DNA of 64,000 nt from Rhipidocladum racemiflorum (lineage: Eukaryota; Streptophyta; Magnoliopsida; Poales; Poaceae): the NCBI GenBank assembly GCA_036346355.1, contig CM070577.1, forward strand, positions 84,404,509 through 84,468,508, in the 5' to 3' direction. Each line of letters opens with the position of its first letter. Within the stretch, counting starts at the first letter, position 1. The translations under genes were made by a program, and so were the position numbers. The notes beneath the pieces are model-generated. The model saw nothing but the letters and a program-made list of their open reading frames with translations. It was not told the origin of the DNA and did not search any database. This document shows positions 23,109-34,248 of this stretch, piece by piece.

Positions 23109-23372
23109 TTATGGAGGAACATCGCCCCAACCAAGAGCGAACCGCCCATTGCGATCTTGGTGCGCGCCCTGCCAGCCGAGCTCCGCGCGGCGTGCCTCTA
23201 CCACCGCCCGCAATAGTGGCGCCCTCGCTTCTCGAAGCCGAGGAACGCCGACGACGAGGACGCCGACTCGCCGCACGTCCTCACGAACAGCCGCGGCCTC
23301 AGCATCCGCCACCTCCCGCAACCAGGCCTGATGGGCGACTACCTCCTCGCTGGCGGCGTTGTGGTCCGCCAT
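23109..23372 (-). CDS. Small antisense ORF in Tat 3' region (unknown function)
   Basis: This minus-strand frame of 87 codons begins MADHNAASEEVVAHQAWLR and continues Ala/Glu/Arg-rich (REVADAEAAAVREDVRRVGV), compatible with a short helix. I do not recognise a family. The chosen ATG (23370-23372) lies about 31 bases downstream of a TATAAAAGG box on the same strand (23411-23403), a good spacing for a plant promoter, although the transcript leader would be very short. Upstream codons extend the frame to 23456 but precede the TATA box. Tat elements are known to carry extra antisense ORFs; whether this one is real needs transcript data. Confidence 0.4.
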   Translation of the reverse strand: MADHNAASEEVVAHQAWLREVADAEAAAVREDVRRVGVLVVGVPRLREARAPLLRAVVEARRAELGWQGAHQDRNGRFALGWGDVPP

Positions 23373-23402
23373 GGCGTCTGAGAATGGCGCACCAGCGCCT
23401 CT

Positions 23403-23411
23403 CCTTTTATA
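23403..23411 (-). promoter_or_regulatory. Candidate TATA box for antisense ORF
   Basis: TATAAAAGG on the minus strand in a GC-rich setting, 31 bases before the ATG at 23372. Confidence 0.5.
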
Positions 23412-23514
23412 AGCGGCGATGTGAGGCGCGGAAGACGAAGCACCGTGGAGTCGCATAACGGAGCGGAAGACGAAGCGCCCGACACCAGTTCCAAAGGCGG
23501 CGCGGTCCTCAAGG

Positions 23515-24366
23515 CGAGTTAATCCACCCTTATCCCCGAAAGCATAAAGTTCCTTTTCGAAAGAGTCACCCCCGAGCTCAAGCGGCGCGTGGCGACTGCA
23601 CCCTCAGTCCCCACGCACCACTCGGGGGCTGCATGACCTCAGGGGTCGGCGACCTAAATCGATAACCGGTTACCACTCCGACCGAGCTCCCCTCTTAAGT
23701 AACCTCCTCAAAACCAAAATGCTACGGCCCACGCCCCCGCGGCTACGGTCCCGAAGTAGCACTTTGCGCAAAAAGGAGGCTACCTGAGCGAAGGGCCGAG
23801 CGGTGGTCGGACGGAGCCTTTCGATATAGATCGGCGAATGCTACAACTTACGCCCCAGGGCCCAACCCGATCATCATTTAGAAGCGCGCGGGTCGCTAAC
23901 CTAAGCCGCACTCCGACCGACCGAGCTATCTACCTCGCGGCTACTTCCCTCGGCTCAAAGTGCTACGGCCTACGCCCCCGCGGCTACGGCTTCGAAGTGG
24001 CACTCTGCGGAGGGAAACAAGCCCTCCGAGCAAGAAACACTATGAGCGGTCGGAGCACCCCCACTTAGGTTAGATTTCAACCCGCCAAGCTTCGCGAAGG
24101 AGGTGGTCCGACCCCGACACCTCCTCCATCAAGCAATCGCTCGAGGTAGCTCGCCTCGCCGTGTCCTCTTCGCATGAACCTGGTGCAACGCCACGCTCTC
24201 GTGGCACCCCTGTGGGCCCCCGTAGCCACGGTTGAAAAATTGCCCAAATTCATAAAAGAAACACGGGGTAGACGGGCAGAGTAACTTAAAACAGCCCGGC
24301 GTTTGAGCTCAACTAGGGCAGTCTTGTTCATTACATACATTGCCAAAAAAGCAAACAGAAGGAAAA
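23515..24366. repeat. Tat 3' region with two diverged direct repeats
   Basis: TGCTACGGCC then ACGCCCCCGCGGCTACGG, followed by GAAGT.GCACT, occurs at about 23718 and again at about 23959, some 240 bases apart. TGCTACAACTTACGCCCC at 23838 may be a third, weaker copy. No coding signal. Confidence 0.5.
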
Positions 24367-27300
24367 CTAATCTTCCTCCCCCTTCCGACGGAGAATTTGT
24401 GGCGAGATTCGGCCAAGCAATCTCTTGGCGCACGGATCCACCCGGGCCATGAACGCGTCGACCTCTTCGTCGCTTCGGTCAGCAGCGACGCCGCTCCCGA
24501 CCGCCTCAAGGTCGACGCCGTCGTAATAAGAGACGGTGTTGACCAGGGCCGAGGAAGCGCCAAGCACCACCGCTTCCCGACCGACGCCTCGGCAGCGCTC
24601 AGGATCCACCCAAGCATGGCGGGGATGGCGCTGGGGCGAGTAAGCCCGAACGGCGGTCGCAGCGGCCTGGACGCCACGTGGAGGACCGTACCGGTGGCGT
24701 CGTATCGGCCGCATCCTCTCCGCCACCGTTTGTTCAAAAGGGCCGAGTCGCGTGATTCGACCGCCGCGTCTCGTGCCTCCACCGCCGCCCTTCGCGACTC
24801 GGTAGCGTCGGTAAGGCTTTTTCGCAGATCTGCAGGACGAAAACAACGTCGAGGACGCCGCCGTGGTGACTCCGGAAGAACGAACTACTCACCGCCACGG
24901 AAGCCTCCTGGCGCGAAGTTCCTCCTCGACCTTGGCACGCGCTTCCCGTCGGCCGTAGCACGGTCGGCAAGCTCCTTCATCGTCACGAGCTCCCCGAGCG
25001 AGATCCCGCTCGCCCGGTTGGTCGGCCTCCTGCGGACCGACTCGCATTCCTTCCGATAGAGGCGGCCTCCGCCGGCGGATCTTTGCCAGACTGTCTGCAG
25101 GTCTTGGCCGCCAGATCCGCCAGGGACGACTGGCCCTCTCTCCCTCGGTGGCCAACGACTCAAGACGTCGCCGAGCCTCCCGCAAGGCCGGCGACCTCTC
25201 CCGGCCCGACCCGCCGAGGCCCTTCCTTGCTCAATGGCAGCGCCCGAAAGGCGTCGAGCAGCTCTTTCCCTACGGCACTCCGGTGTGCAAGTGCCGGAGG
25301 AACATTGACTTATCCACCGCCGGGATGTCAAGCGCTGCAAGTACCCGCCGGTCGATCTCCATTTCGGTCAAGAAGATGCACAAGAGACAAATCCCGTCAA
25401 ACTTACGATGGCCGGCGGGACTCTGAGCAATGGACTTCTCGCCTTGGGCGGCGTCAACAACAAGGGTAAGGTCGGCGTGGATCCTTCCCATCTCCTCCTC
25501 CAGGGCGTCCCAATCCGCTGCGTTCTGCCGTCGTCGTAAACGAGCGCGGGACCCCGGCAGGTCAGGCCGGGCCAAGTCAGCGGCGATCGGCGCCATACGA
25601 CTTGTTTTCCCGCCCGACCAGGCGCTGTGGCGGTCGTTTATCGCGCCATCGGCGACACTCGGACCGCCGGCTGGCGGCGGCCGGCGGCGAGGTGGTAGAT
25701 CTCGTCCGCCGGCGTTGCAAACGCCGCGAATCGAGCTTCCCGGCGACAGATTCGCGGCCGACCTCCACGGTCCGGCAAAGACGGGGAGGCAGGTCGGCAG
25801 ATTTCGCCCGGCCTCAGTCGACGGCAGACGCGGAAGCACGCCGACGGAAGCTTCGCTGTCGCATCCGGCTGCCTGAGGCGTCCCCTCTGGCGGGCCCCTC
25901 GCCGACGGCCCTACCGCTGGGAGCACATCCGAACGATCCTCGCTCCCGACAACCACTGACGCCCGCGGATCGGGCCGGAAGAAGCGATTCCTCACCGCCG
26001 CCAGTAGGGCTCAGCGCCCTCCCCGGTAGTGTGGCCCCTGCGTCTGATCGGTCGAAATTACGAAGAAGAACGATGTCGGAGGAATTGCGCAAGTCACTTA
26101 CCGGGAGGAGCGAACAACCGGCACCTGACGTGCCCTCTTTGCCGGACCCCCGCGAGGAGGCGACAGGGACCCGCGCTTCCGCAGGATAAACCCTGCGCCC
26201 GCGGTCTCTTCGGAGGAGCCGCGGTCGCCGGCCCCGCGACTGGGACCCGCGTCGCGGCCGCCAGAATCGCCTCCGGCAACTTCTTCTCCCTCGCTCGGCA
26301 ACGACTCCTCGTCACCCTCACTCGAGGTCTCCTCCGAGGTCTCCTCCGAGACCTCCTCGCCACGCGCGGCCCGGTCCGCGCTCGTTCCTCTTCCGCGTCT
26401 TGGTGGCCTCTTTTTCCGCTAGCAGGGCGGCGTCCTGCTTCTCCTTTTCGAGGCGCGCGGCCGCCCTCAACTCCTTTTCCCCCGGCAGCAAGGGACGGGA
26501 GATCAGTCCACCGAGCCCCTGCGGGAACACGCTCGGGTAAGGAGGCGAAGGAGCAGAGCAAAGCAAAAGCGAACAGGAGCCGTCAGACGTACCAGGTTCT
26601 GCGGATTCTGCGCCGAGAACGGCGCAGGCGCCTCGCCCGCTGGTTCGGTGTCTCCCGCGATGGAGACTGCGGACACGCGCGCGAGGATCTCCGACGGAGG
26701 GAGCTCCCGCTCCGACGACCTTGCAGGGTCGGTCGGCCCAATGTACTCAAACATGGGACGTAACCGACCCTTGAGGGGTTGGATGCGCCTCTCCATGAAC
26801 GTACTGAGGACCACCTTGCCTGTCAGGCCCCGCCGCTTCAGGTCCGCGAGCTTTTCAAGGATCGCGTCCACCTTCTTCCGGTCCTTCGTGTCAGGGCCCC
26901 AGCCCCAACAGGGATGCGGCGTTGGTAAATTCCCACCGGCGGAAGGGGCACTGTTGTCGAGGTTCCTGACATAGAACCACTCGCTATGCCACCCCGGTTA
27001 GGCGTCGGCAGCCTCAAATCGGCGTAGAACGGTTTGCGGTGGTTGCTTGATTGAATCATCGGAGCCCCGAGGAGGCCGGCGGTGTCCGGTGACGGCCTCG
27101 CGAAGAAGAAGTGGCGCCAGAGCCCAAAATGGGGTTCAATCCCCAGAAAGGCCTCACACAGCGTCATGAAGACCGCAATATGGAGGACTCCATTCGGGTT
27201 CAGGTGATGAACTTCTCCCCCGTAATAGTGCAGCAACCCCCGGACGAACGGGTGGAGCGGAAGTCCAAGCCCGTTCGTAGAAGAACGCCCGGCGAGACTA

Positions 27301-27437
27301 TCTCGTCGTCCTCAAGTTCGGGACCTCGGTCGGCCCGTGAACTTCGCCCGGCCGGACTCGGGCCGCGGAGGAAGGAACTCCTTCCTCTCCAGACCGAGAT
27401 AGCGACCCGCCGCGGCCGAGTGCGGGGTCAGCGACAT
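24367..27437 (-). pseudogene. Large antisense ORF of the Tat element (Transposase_28 / 'putative gypsy type transposon' family), frameshifted
   Basis: Read on the minus strand, a start MSLTPHSAAAGRYLGLERKE at 27437 leads into PLHPFVRGLLHYYGGEVHHL (about 27290-27220) and FMTLCEAFLGIEPHFGLWRH. It continues with SEWFYVRN, LADLKRRGLTGKVVLSTFME (26840-26780) and FEYIGPTDPARSSERELPPS. The remainder is Glu/Arg/Ala-rich, with HADLTLVVDAAQGEKSIAQS near 25450, and it ends VDPCAKRLLGRISPQILRRK at the stop 24367-24369. The N-terminal half matches my memory of the plant domain listed in Pfam as Transposase_28, found in many rice retrotransposon annotations. The function is unknown. Several frame breaks interrupt it. 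A TATAAAGG box lies 143 bases upstream on the same strand. Confidence 0.72.
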
Positions 27438-27579
27438 CTCCAAATGCGCGAAGGAAAGCAGGGAACGACGCGACGAAGCAGGAAGCTCCTCTTCTTCCCT
27501 CGTTTTCTTTCTTCCCTTTTCTTTTTTTTGCAGAGCGCGCGAACGGAGGGCTTGGCGCCTACCACGACACCCACTCCTT

Positions 27580-27587
27580 CCTTTATA
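27580..27587 (-). promoter_or_regulatory. Candidate TATA box for the large antisense ORF
   Basis: TATAAAGG on the minus strand, 143 bases before the ATG at 27437. A start about 30 bases downstream would give a leader of roughly 110 bases. Confidence 0.5.
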
Positions 27588-27589
27588 GG

Positions 27590-28320
27590 CGCCAGGCGGG
27601 AACAGACGCGCCTCCGCGCCGAAATCGACGCCTCCTCACGCAAATCAACGCGGTCGCAAACCGTCCGCCTGCCGCCTCGCCCGTTTCCCCGGTAACGTGC
27701 CGCAGTCCATTTAAATCCCACTGCGCATTAACTGCTCCGACAGGATGGCCGCCTCGCGCCGCGCGCCGCACAGCATCGCGGGCCTCGCCGGTTACGATGG
27801 GCCAGGGCGCCCCGCGCCGGGAAAGGTATGCAAACGGCCCACTGGGCCGCCCGGCCTCGGGAGAGCAAGCCGCCTATAGGCTCGCACCCGAGGCCCGGCA
27901 CCGTCTTTGTGGGTTCTGAAGGCGAATCGGCCGGTGGAGCAAGCCGCCCAAAGACGTAAAAAGCGAGGGCGAGTCGCGATGAGCCCCAGAGGGCCTCCGG
28001 TTGGGTCGGCGGACGACCCAATCATCGTGACTTCGCGTCGAGACCATACCTCACACTCTCCGCGGAACTCATCGATGAGTAGCGGCCAGCCCGCTCGGGT
28101 CGGCGGACGACCAGCGGCAGTCCGACACGGGATCGAGTAAGGAAAGGTTTTTGATGGAACGCCCCCCAGCGGGTCGGACGCCCATGCCGGGAGCTACGTC
28201 CGCTTGGAAACGAACCCCCTCAAGGGGGATCGCCAAGGTTCCACTCGGATTACCCGATAGTAGCTCGCACGAGCACGGCGTTCAAACCGACGAAGGTAAG
28301 CAGCGCGTCAGCTCACGACT
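27590..28320. other. GC-rich Tat 3' spacer
   Basis: Non-coding region upstream of the antisense promoter and before the tandem array. It contains GTCGGCGGACGACC twice (about 28008 and 28101). No protein motif. Confidence 0.45.
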
Positions 28321-29014
28321 CACGAGGACCCACGTACCGTGGCTGCGGAGTCCGGCCAAGATAAACCCCGACCGGCTCCCGACCGCTCGGGGGCTGGAGC
28401 TACACCCACCAGTGCGCTTCGCGGCGCACCGAGCTCTTTAGTGAGGCACGGCCGACAAGCGGCGGCCCGACCAAAGCGTCGCCGACCTCGAGTCTGTGCC
28501 ACTTTTGATCGGGTAAACCCCGACCGGCTCTCGACCCGCTCGGGGCTCGGAAGACTCCACCGGAAGCGCCACAAGACCGGGCTCTTTCAGCCGGGCGCGA
28601 CTCCCAAGCGATCGCGCCGACCTAGACGCCACCGACCTCGGGTCGACGACTATCATGGCCGGGCTAAACCCCGACCGGCTCTCCGACCCACTCGGGGCTC
28701 GGGGCTACACTCCACCGGTAAGCCACACAAGACCGGCTCTTTAGGCGGGCATGACCGACAAGCGGCCCGACCAAAGCGTCGCCGACCTCGGGTCGCGGCC
28801 AGCACCGGCCAGGTAAACCCCGGCCGGCTCCACGACCCGCTTTCGGGGCTCAAAACTACACCAGCCGGTGCGCTTCGCGCGCACCGGAGCTCTTTTCTAA
28901 GTGGCACGGCTCCCAGGCAGCCACGGCGACCTAGCATCACCGACCTCGGTCGACGGTTACCGCCGCCGAGTTAAACCCCGAGCGGCTCTCCGACCCGCTC
29001 CGGCTCGGGGCTCT
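28321..29014 (+). repeat. Tandem array of about 150-base units ending in the PPT
   Basis: TAAACCCCGACCGGCTC and its variants recur at 28362, 28514, 28665, 28814 and 28972, i.e. with spacings of 152, 151, 149 and 158 bases. Each is followed by a CGACC..CTCGGGGCT purine-rich end. Other shared pieces are ACCAAAGCGTCGCCGACCTC and GTGCGCTTCGCG. The last unit runs directly into the 3' LTR, so its CGGGGCT acts as the polypurine tract. Variable tandem repeats in the 3' untranslated region are known from Tat/Ogre elements, where they have seeded satellites. Confidence 0.85.
29001..29014 (+). other. Probable polypurine tract of the Tat element
   Basis: CGGCTCGGGGCTCT directly precedes the 3' LTR start TGACGAGTACCC. 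It is not a pure purine run, but a CTCGGGG.CT form is usual for this lineage. Confidence 0.55.
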
Positions 29015-29884
29015 TGACGAGTACCCATACCATGGGTACCCCATCACCGGCACGAACGGGCTGACCTATCACTACGGAGGCCCGGCACCACCGAAAGGTA
29101 CTTGGGCGCAGGGAACGAGCCCGACTGTGCGGGCCGACTCTGACGGTCGGCGGACTCGGTTCCGGGCGGTCGGTATCGCGCCGGCGCCTAATTTTGAAGC
29201 TCAAGCTCCACACGCCCGGTGTCGGCGGTACCTTGTGCGCGGCGTCCACGACATCCGTGCCAGGGTGGCGGCTCCTTCCCAAGGTGTCGGAAGAGCCACC
29301 GAAGAAGTCAAGCCCCGTCCGTCGCCTGGCACACCGCAGGAGTACGCCCACTCCCGAGGCCAAAGCAAAGTCAAGCGCCATTAAAGCCACCGAGGCTGAC
29401 AAGAGCACCACGCAACACGCCACCCTGACAGCACTACGCAAGACTGTACGCCACAGAGCCACCAACCCTACCTCGGGACAGGCAGGGGTTGGCCGGACAA
29501 GACAGAAGCCAGACCTCAAGACGTGCAGACCCCTCTCCTCGTAGTCTTCCCAACTCCCGTGTAACCTGCCTCCTCCGTCTATATAAGGAGAGGCAGGGCC
29601 CGAGAGGGAGGGGCGCGCGGAGAAAAGAGAAAACAGTCTCCTAGGTAGCCTCGACTCCCTAGCGAAAACCTCAAGGGGATCGGACTGACCGGCCGTCGCC
29701 TCGCCTGTACACCCCTTGTCCGTCTCCCAAAGATCAATACATTCACACCGCACGAACTGGAGTAGGGACATTCGGCCCGAACCAGTATACATCTTCTGAC
29801 TCCTTGAGTCGACCATTCGGGGAGAGGGAGCGCGCGACCCCATCCGACCATAAATTCGTATTGCCGGTGCACGAAACACCGACA
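29015..29884 (+). repeat. 3' LTR of the Tat element
   Basis: It starts TGACGAGTACCCATACC and ends CGAAACACCGACA, 870 bases. It is followed by the target duplication CACTG at 29885-29889. TATATAAGG lies at 29580-29588. Confidence 0.92.
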
Positions 29885-29889
29885 CACTG

Positions 29890-30973
29890 TAACTGCATAA
29901 CATGACATTAATTTCATCATTTACCATGTAAAATAATTGAAGCCACTGCATAGACTAAACGATCTTGCACATCAACACATCATAGAACAACTTGGTAGCA
30001 TCATATAGTGGCATGGCAAGATCCAACTAATTAACGAAATTAGTAAATCATCTTAACAATCATTATGAGTTTCAAGTTGTACACCCAAAAGTGACCATCA
30101 TCAACCCATTCATTATACTCTTCACTCAAATCATGGTAATTGCTAAGCAAACCAGCAGCTCATTCAACCCATAATTGAAAGTGTAGCTAAAACAAAATTG
30201 ATTGAACCACCGTAGTATAAAGAGTAGAGAAATGAATAGAGGGGAGACAGAGGGAATGCACTCAGGCCGAGCCATGGGGGAGGGGGAAGGGAGTTGATCA
30301 GGCGGTGGTCGGTTGGAGGAGAGCCTGACTGCGGCCACAGAAGGGCAGCGTAGAGCCAGGTAGGGCGGCGACCCGACGGGCTCGGTGAGGCATCGAGGGC
30401 GGCCAGGCGGTGCAAAGGCGGGGTCGAATAGGGGGAAGGAGGAACCAGTTCAATCGATGGTACCAGGGTGGCCGGAAATTGCAACCCTAGGGCACCGACG
30501 AAACGGATACGCGGGGGGAAACCCTGGGCCGGTTCCAGCCGAGAGAAGAAAAGGGGAGAGGAAGAGAGAGAGTGCATGAGAAAGAGGAAGAACAACCGAA
30601 TGGATAAGAACAAGAAAAAGAAAGGAAAATAAATAAATAAATAAATAAATAAAATAGAAGATAAAGAAATAAAGAAGAAAAGAAAAGCACGCAGTTTAAC
30701 AGATCAATCGAAATTATGACTTTTAGTCTCTGTCAAACTTCAAGAATCAATCAAAATAATTCATATCGACAAAAAAAACGTGAAATGCAGCCGATCGATC
30801 AATTTAATAAAGCGCGACCATATAAAATCGAGTAAAGCCTTAATATGGTATTTATATAATTTCAGGAAATAAATTGAATCTGATTATAAATTAGCAAACA
30901 GGTGAAGACGAGTATTTCGACTAAAACCCAGTCAAGCTTCCTTGTCCATGTTTATGAAATGGTTTTATAAAAG
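29890..30973 (-). other. Right part of the older sequence split by the Tat element; LTR-like on minus strand
   Basis: Read on the minus strand, this has AT-rich DNA with an (AAAT)n run at 30627-30652, then a CT-rich leader and a GC-rich block (30620-30250), then AT-rich DNA again. The 149-codon minus frame 30164-30613 (start MFLSIRLFFLFLMHS) is Pro/Ser/Leu-rich without a domain and is probably an LTR leader, not a gene. No gene is seen in the remainder. Confidence 0.4.
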
Positions 30974-32364
30974 TGAAAGGACCGATGATGTCGCCTAGAG
31001 GGGGGGGTGAATAGGCGAATTAAAAATTAGCAACGGAATTAAACTTTCCCGAGATGGTCAATCCGGAGTCTCCGGGTTTTGGTCCGGATACTCCGGCTTG
31101 TCCAGAGTGTCCAGTATTTTATACTGGAGTCTCCGGGATGGGTGGCTCGGGAGCACAATGAAAGTTCTTCAAACTTGCACAAAATACTACTAAAAGTAGA
31201 TGACAATAACAACCTAAAGCAAGTGCTAGTATGGATTTGAATTAAAGCTAGACAAAGAGCTAGATCTACGCTTTACGGAGACAAATCCACACAAGCAACA
31301 CAAGCACCACAAGAAAGAGCGAGAGAGAAGTGATTTTTCACCGAAGTTCGGATTCTTGAAGGGAATCCTACGTCTCCTTTGAGGTGGCTCGGTCACACTT
31401 GAGCCGGGGTCTCTTTCAACCCACTTTCCTCCCGGTGTTGCACAAATGCACTCGCCGGCTTCACTCCTTGTCTCTTTCCTTTCGGAGGCGAGACTCGCCT
31501 TCACAAACGACCGGGGCTCACCACACAAGTTGGTAGCTCCCGGTGACTCCTAGCCGTCTAGGAGACCTTCAACCTCCAAGAGTAATAGCACCGCGGAAGT
31601 CGCTTGGAGGATGAACTAGTGCTCAACAACTCGAAATGAATGCACCTAGCACTTTTCTTCTTCCTCTCCTCACCAAAAGGGATCAACAACCAAATCAAAT
31701 GGTGGGAGGAAGTGAGGGCTCTATTGAATGCTTTGGAAGTGTTAGAGAGGGCTTGAATGCTGCAATGAATGAGCTCAAAAGCAGTCCTAGCCGTTGGAGA
31801 AGAAGGGGTGGCTTTAAATACATTTTTGAAAACTAGCCGTTTTTCCCTTTTTTCGAACAGGCCGAAGACTCCGGACATAAAACCCGGAGACTCCGGGTTG
31901 TCCGGACTAAATGTCCGGATACTCCGGACTCACCGGAAATCACAATTTTGGCCGAGTGGGTTAACCCGGAGACTCCGGACTGAGTCCGGATACTCCGGAC
32001 TGTATGTCCGGACTCTCCGAGTTGACTGGCTCGGTTGGAATTCAGATTTTTGGAAAATGCAAGTTTTGAGTGCTAGTTTTGGATGCAAGTTTTGATTTTG
32101 AGCACATGCACATCCTAAAAGCGATTTTCCGTAGTACCCTCTTAATAGTACGGCTATCCTTAAGACTCAATTAAAAAGGAAAATTACAAGTCTTCGTCTT
32201 GATGCCGTTTTTGGTTGAAATTTGATACTCGTGGAGACGTCCAAAGTCATTTCAAACTTGATGTAATCTCGAGATCTGCATTATACTTGATTGAAATATT
32301 ATATCTCTTTAATTGTGTCATCATTAATCACCAAAATAAAGTGAGGGGCCTAGATGCACTTTCA
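30974..32364 (-). mobile_element. Sirevirus-like Ty1/copia LTR (3' LTR, minus strand)
   Basis: On the minus strand it begins TGAAAGTGCATCTAGG and ends ATCGGTCCTTTCA. It is the reverse-oriented relative of the 5' LTR at 49991-51343. Both carry many copies of a palindromic GTCCGGA / TCCGGAGTCTCCGGG motif (here around 31065-31145 and 31870-32025). Clusters of such CCGGAC palindromes are known in Sirevirus LTRs. Length 1391 bases. Left flank has no identified target duplicate. Confidence 0.85.
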
Positions 32365-32639
32365 ATCTCCCCCTTTTTGGTGAATTGATGACAACACAAT
32401 TAAACTCAAAAGAGTAAGGTGTGAAAAATGACTTAGTACATCAAAATAAAGAGTGGAGCTCCCCCTAAATGTGTGCATTAGAGTAAATGAGAGGAAACGA
32501 ATGCACATATTTAAAGAGATACAACGAAGAGCACCCCCTAAAGCATTGTATCAATTAAATTTGCGTCACAAATAATTGAAAAAGAACCATGCAAAAGGTA
32601 AACTCAAAGTCATAACAAGGATAAAGAAGATAACAGAGT
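32365..32639 (-). mobile_element. 3' tail of the Sirevirus interior with multiple PPT-like tracts
   Basis: Minus strand AAAAAGGGGGAGAT directly precedes the LTR. Two more G-rich tracts, TTTAGGGGGAGCT (32455-32470) and TTTAGGGGGTGCT (32530-32545), lie upstream. Repeated polypurine tracts near the 3' LTR are a recognised Sirevirus feature. The interior is cut at 32639/32640, where the duplicated block begins. Confidence 0.7.
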
Positions 32640-32852
32640 GAAAAATCACTCCAAAATCGTTAGCAAACGTTAGCAAACGGAGGGTTAAAAATTCAAATTA
32701 TTTTTAAAGAAAATCGAAAAATCGAAAATCGATCGGATTTCACAGAAAACCGACCGATTTTGACCACGTACGGAAGCCTGATACAAAACTGATCGATTTT
32801 GCGTCACATAAATTTTTTCGAATTTATGAATTCTTTAAATTTAACCGATTTA

Positions 32853-32945
32853 TTTTTTTTAGACAATGGAAGAATTTTTTTAATCTTCTGGCCTCTGCAT
32901 CAAGAGATACACACAGCAAATCCAGTAATACAAAGTTTTATGTAT
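32853..32945 (-). mobile_element. LINE-like 3' tail remnant, duplicate copy
   Basis: Same sequence as 8681-8770: on the minus strand GATGCAGAGGCCAGAAG followed by a poly(A) tail. Confidence 0.45.
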
Positions 32946-33013
32946 CGAAGAGTTTGATACGGTCAAAAACAGCGAAAATCAACCGATTTTTCACGGTTTT
33001 GTGAGCCTGATTA

Positions 33014-33650
33014 AGATACATACCACTCTAAAGTTGTCCATTTTGGAATATGTCACTACAAAATTCGGGCTTAGAAATATGTCGTCGCGGAGTTCCTATC
33101 TTTCTAGATATGCCCTTACGAGTCGAATTAGACCAAATTGCCCCTGCCTTCTTCCTCCTGCCCGCCTTCTCCAAATCCGGCCCTCTGCTCATTCCCATGG
33201 CTGCCATTGTGGCGGCATTACACGATGGCCACTTCTGATATGTGAATTAATTAAGGCGTGCAGACTAAGTAATCTAGATTTCTAGTGGCCATTGCCGTGT
33301 TTTCTTATCGATCGATCACAGGTCTCTCTTCCAAGAAAGCAAGCATGCTTATGGTTTAGGAATCCTCAAAGGATCCCGTTGATCTCCGTGTCCGCTTTTG
33401 CCTTCTGCTGCCTTGAATTTGCCATGCTTGATATCAACAGCTAGGCAAATCGGTTATCGGCAGCCATGGATGAGGTAAATATGCAACGAGGAAGGGAGGA
33501 GGAGGAAGAAGAAGGTATGGGTATTATGGTCTTAAATTGTTTATAATGGTATATTTTAAAGAATGGACCCCCCGTAATGGTATATGCTGAAAAAAAATTG
33601 CAATGGCATATATATCTCAAAACCAACCACTTTAGAATGGCATATATCTA
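33014..33650. mobile_element. TIR element, shorter copy
   Basis: Ends AGATACATACCACTCTAAAG and, reversed, AGATATATGCCATTCTAAAG, as in 8844-9787. The GC-rich core is joined CCATGGCTGC to CATTGTGG, so 313 bases are missing relative to copy 1. Short GC-repeat similarity at the junction (CTGC / GCAGCAG) fits a deletion. Confidence 0.45.
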
Positions 33651-33659
33651 AATAAACCA

Positions 33660-34061
33660 TAGGACACCGAAATAGGACACCATACTGTCAGGGCGTCATG
33701 ATTTCAAAGGCACAAATTCAAACCAAACTCATGTATATTTTTCAAAAATTTCTTTTTTGGCGTACATACTCAAATATAACAATTCAAATGGAACATATGC
33801 CTTTGAAAAAATATACTAAAATTTAAAGGTTTTGAACGAATTTAGATCACATGCTTTGTTGGTTTATATATATAATCACCACATTCTACAATCAAACTAT
33901 CATAAAAAAGGCAACTCTGGTTTGAATCGGTTCAAACTTGTTTGAACTAAGCAAGTAAAATAGTTAAACTCGACGTCCAAAAAAATTAAAAAATTTCCGT
34001 ATGCAATACATAGGGAAAATATCCGTTTTAGATCATAGTGCCTAGGCACCATGGAGTCCTA
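33660..34061 (+). repeat. TIR repeat family, copy 5 of 6
   Basis: Near-identical to copy 2 (9798-10201): begins TAGGACACCGAAATAGGACA and ends CCTAGGCACCATGGAGTCCT. Confidence 0.62.
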
Positions 34062-34248
34062 TGTATGTATGTATGTACTAGTGAGAGCTGCGTGCTCCGC
34101 CGTGCCTTTTTATCTCTAAAAAAAGGTAGGAATATTCGAGTTTTTTTTTTGCTCGCTTGGGTATTTCTTGGAAAAAAGATGTTAGGTAAGAACCGTCGAC
34201 AAACCAGCGAAACAACGATCCTTTTTGGGTGAAAAAAACAATAATACA

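Larger units (their letters stand above)
16006..29884 (+). mobile_element. Tat-lineage Ty3/gypsy retrotransposon, full length but inactive
   Basis: The 13.9-kb element is flanked by the target duplication CACTG (16001-16005 and 29885-29889). The order is 5' LTR, PBS, gag, protease, reverse transcriptase, RNase H, a second archaeal-type RNase H, integrase, a long 3' region with two antisense reading frames, a tandem array, PPT, 3' LTR. The dual RNase H and antisense additional ORFs are known features of the Tat lineage. All main reading frames are broken, and both the protease and reverse transcriptase active sites are altered, so it cannot move by itself. It inserted into older LTR-like sequence. 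Confidence 0.93.

Noticed and set aside
28321..29014. Regularly spaced repeats as a CRISPR-like array
   Set aside because: Units are full-length tandem repeats in a plant retrotransposon's 3' region, without unique spacers or cas genes.
30164..30613. 149-codon minus-strand secreted or membrane protein
   Set aside because: Pro/Ser/Leu-rich frame within an LTR-like leader; no conserved feature, and similar GC-rich leaders occur in the other LTRs.
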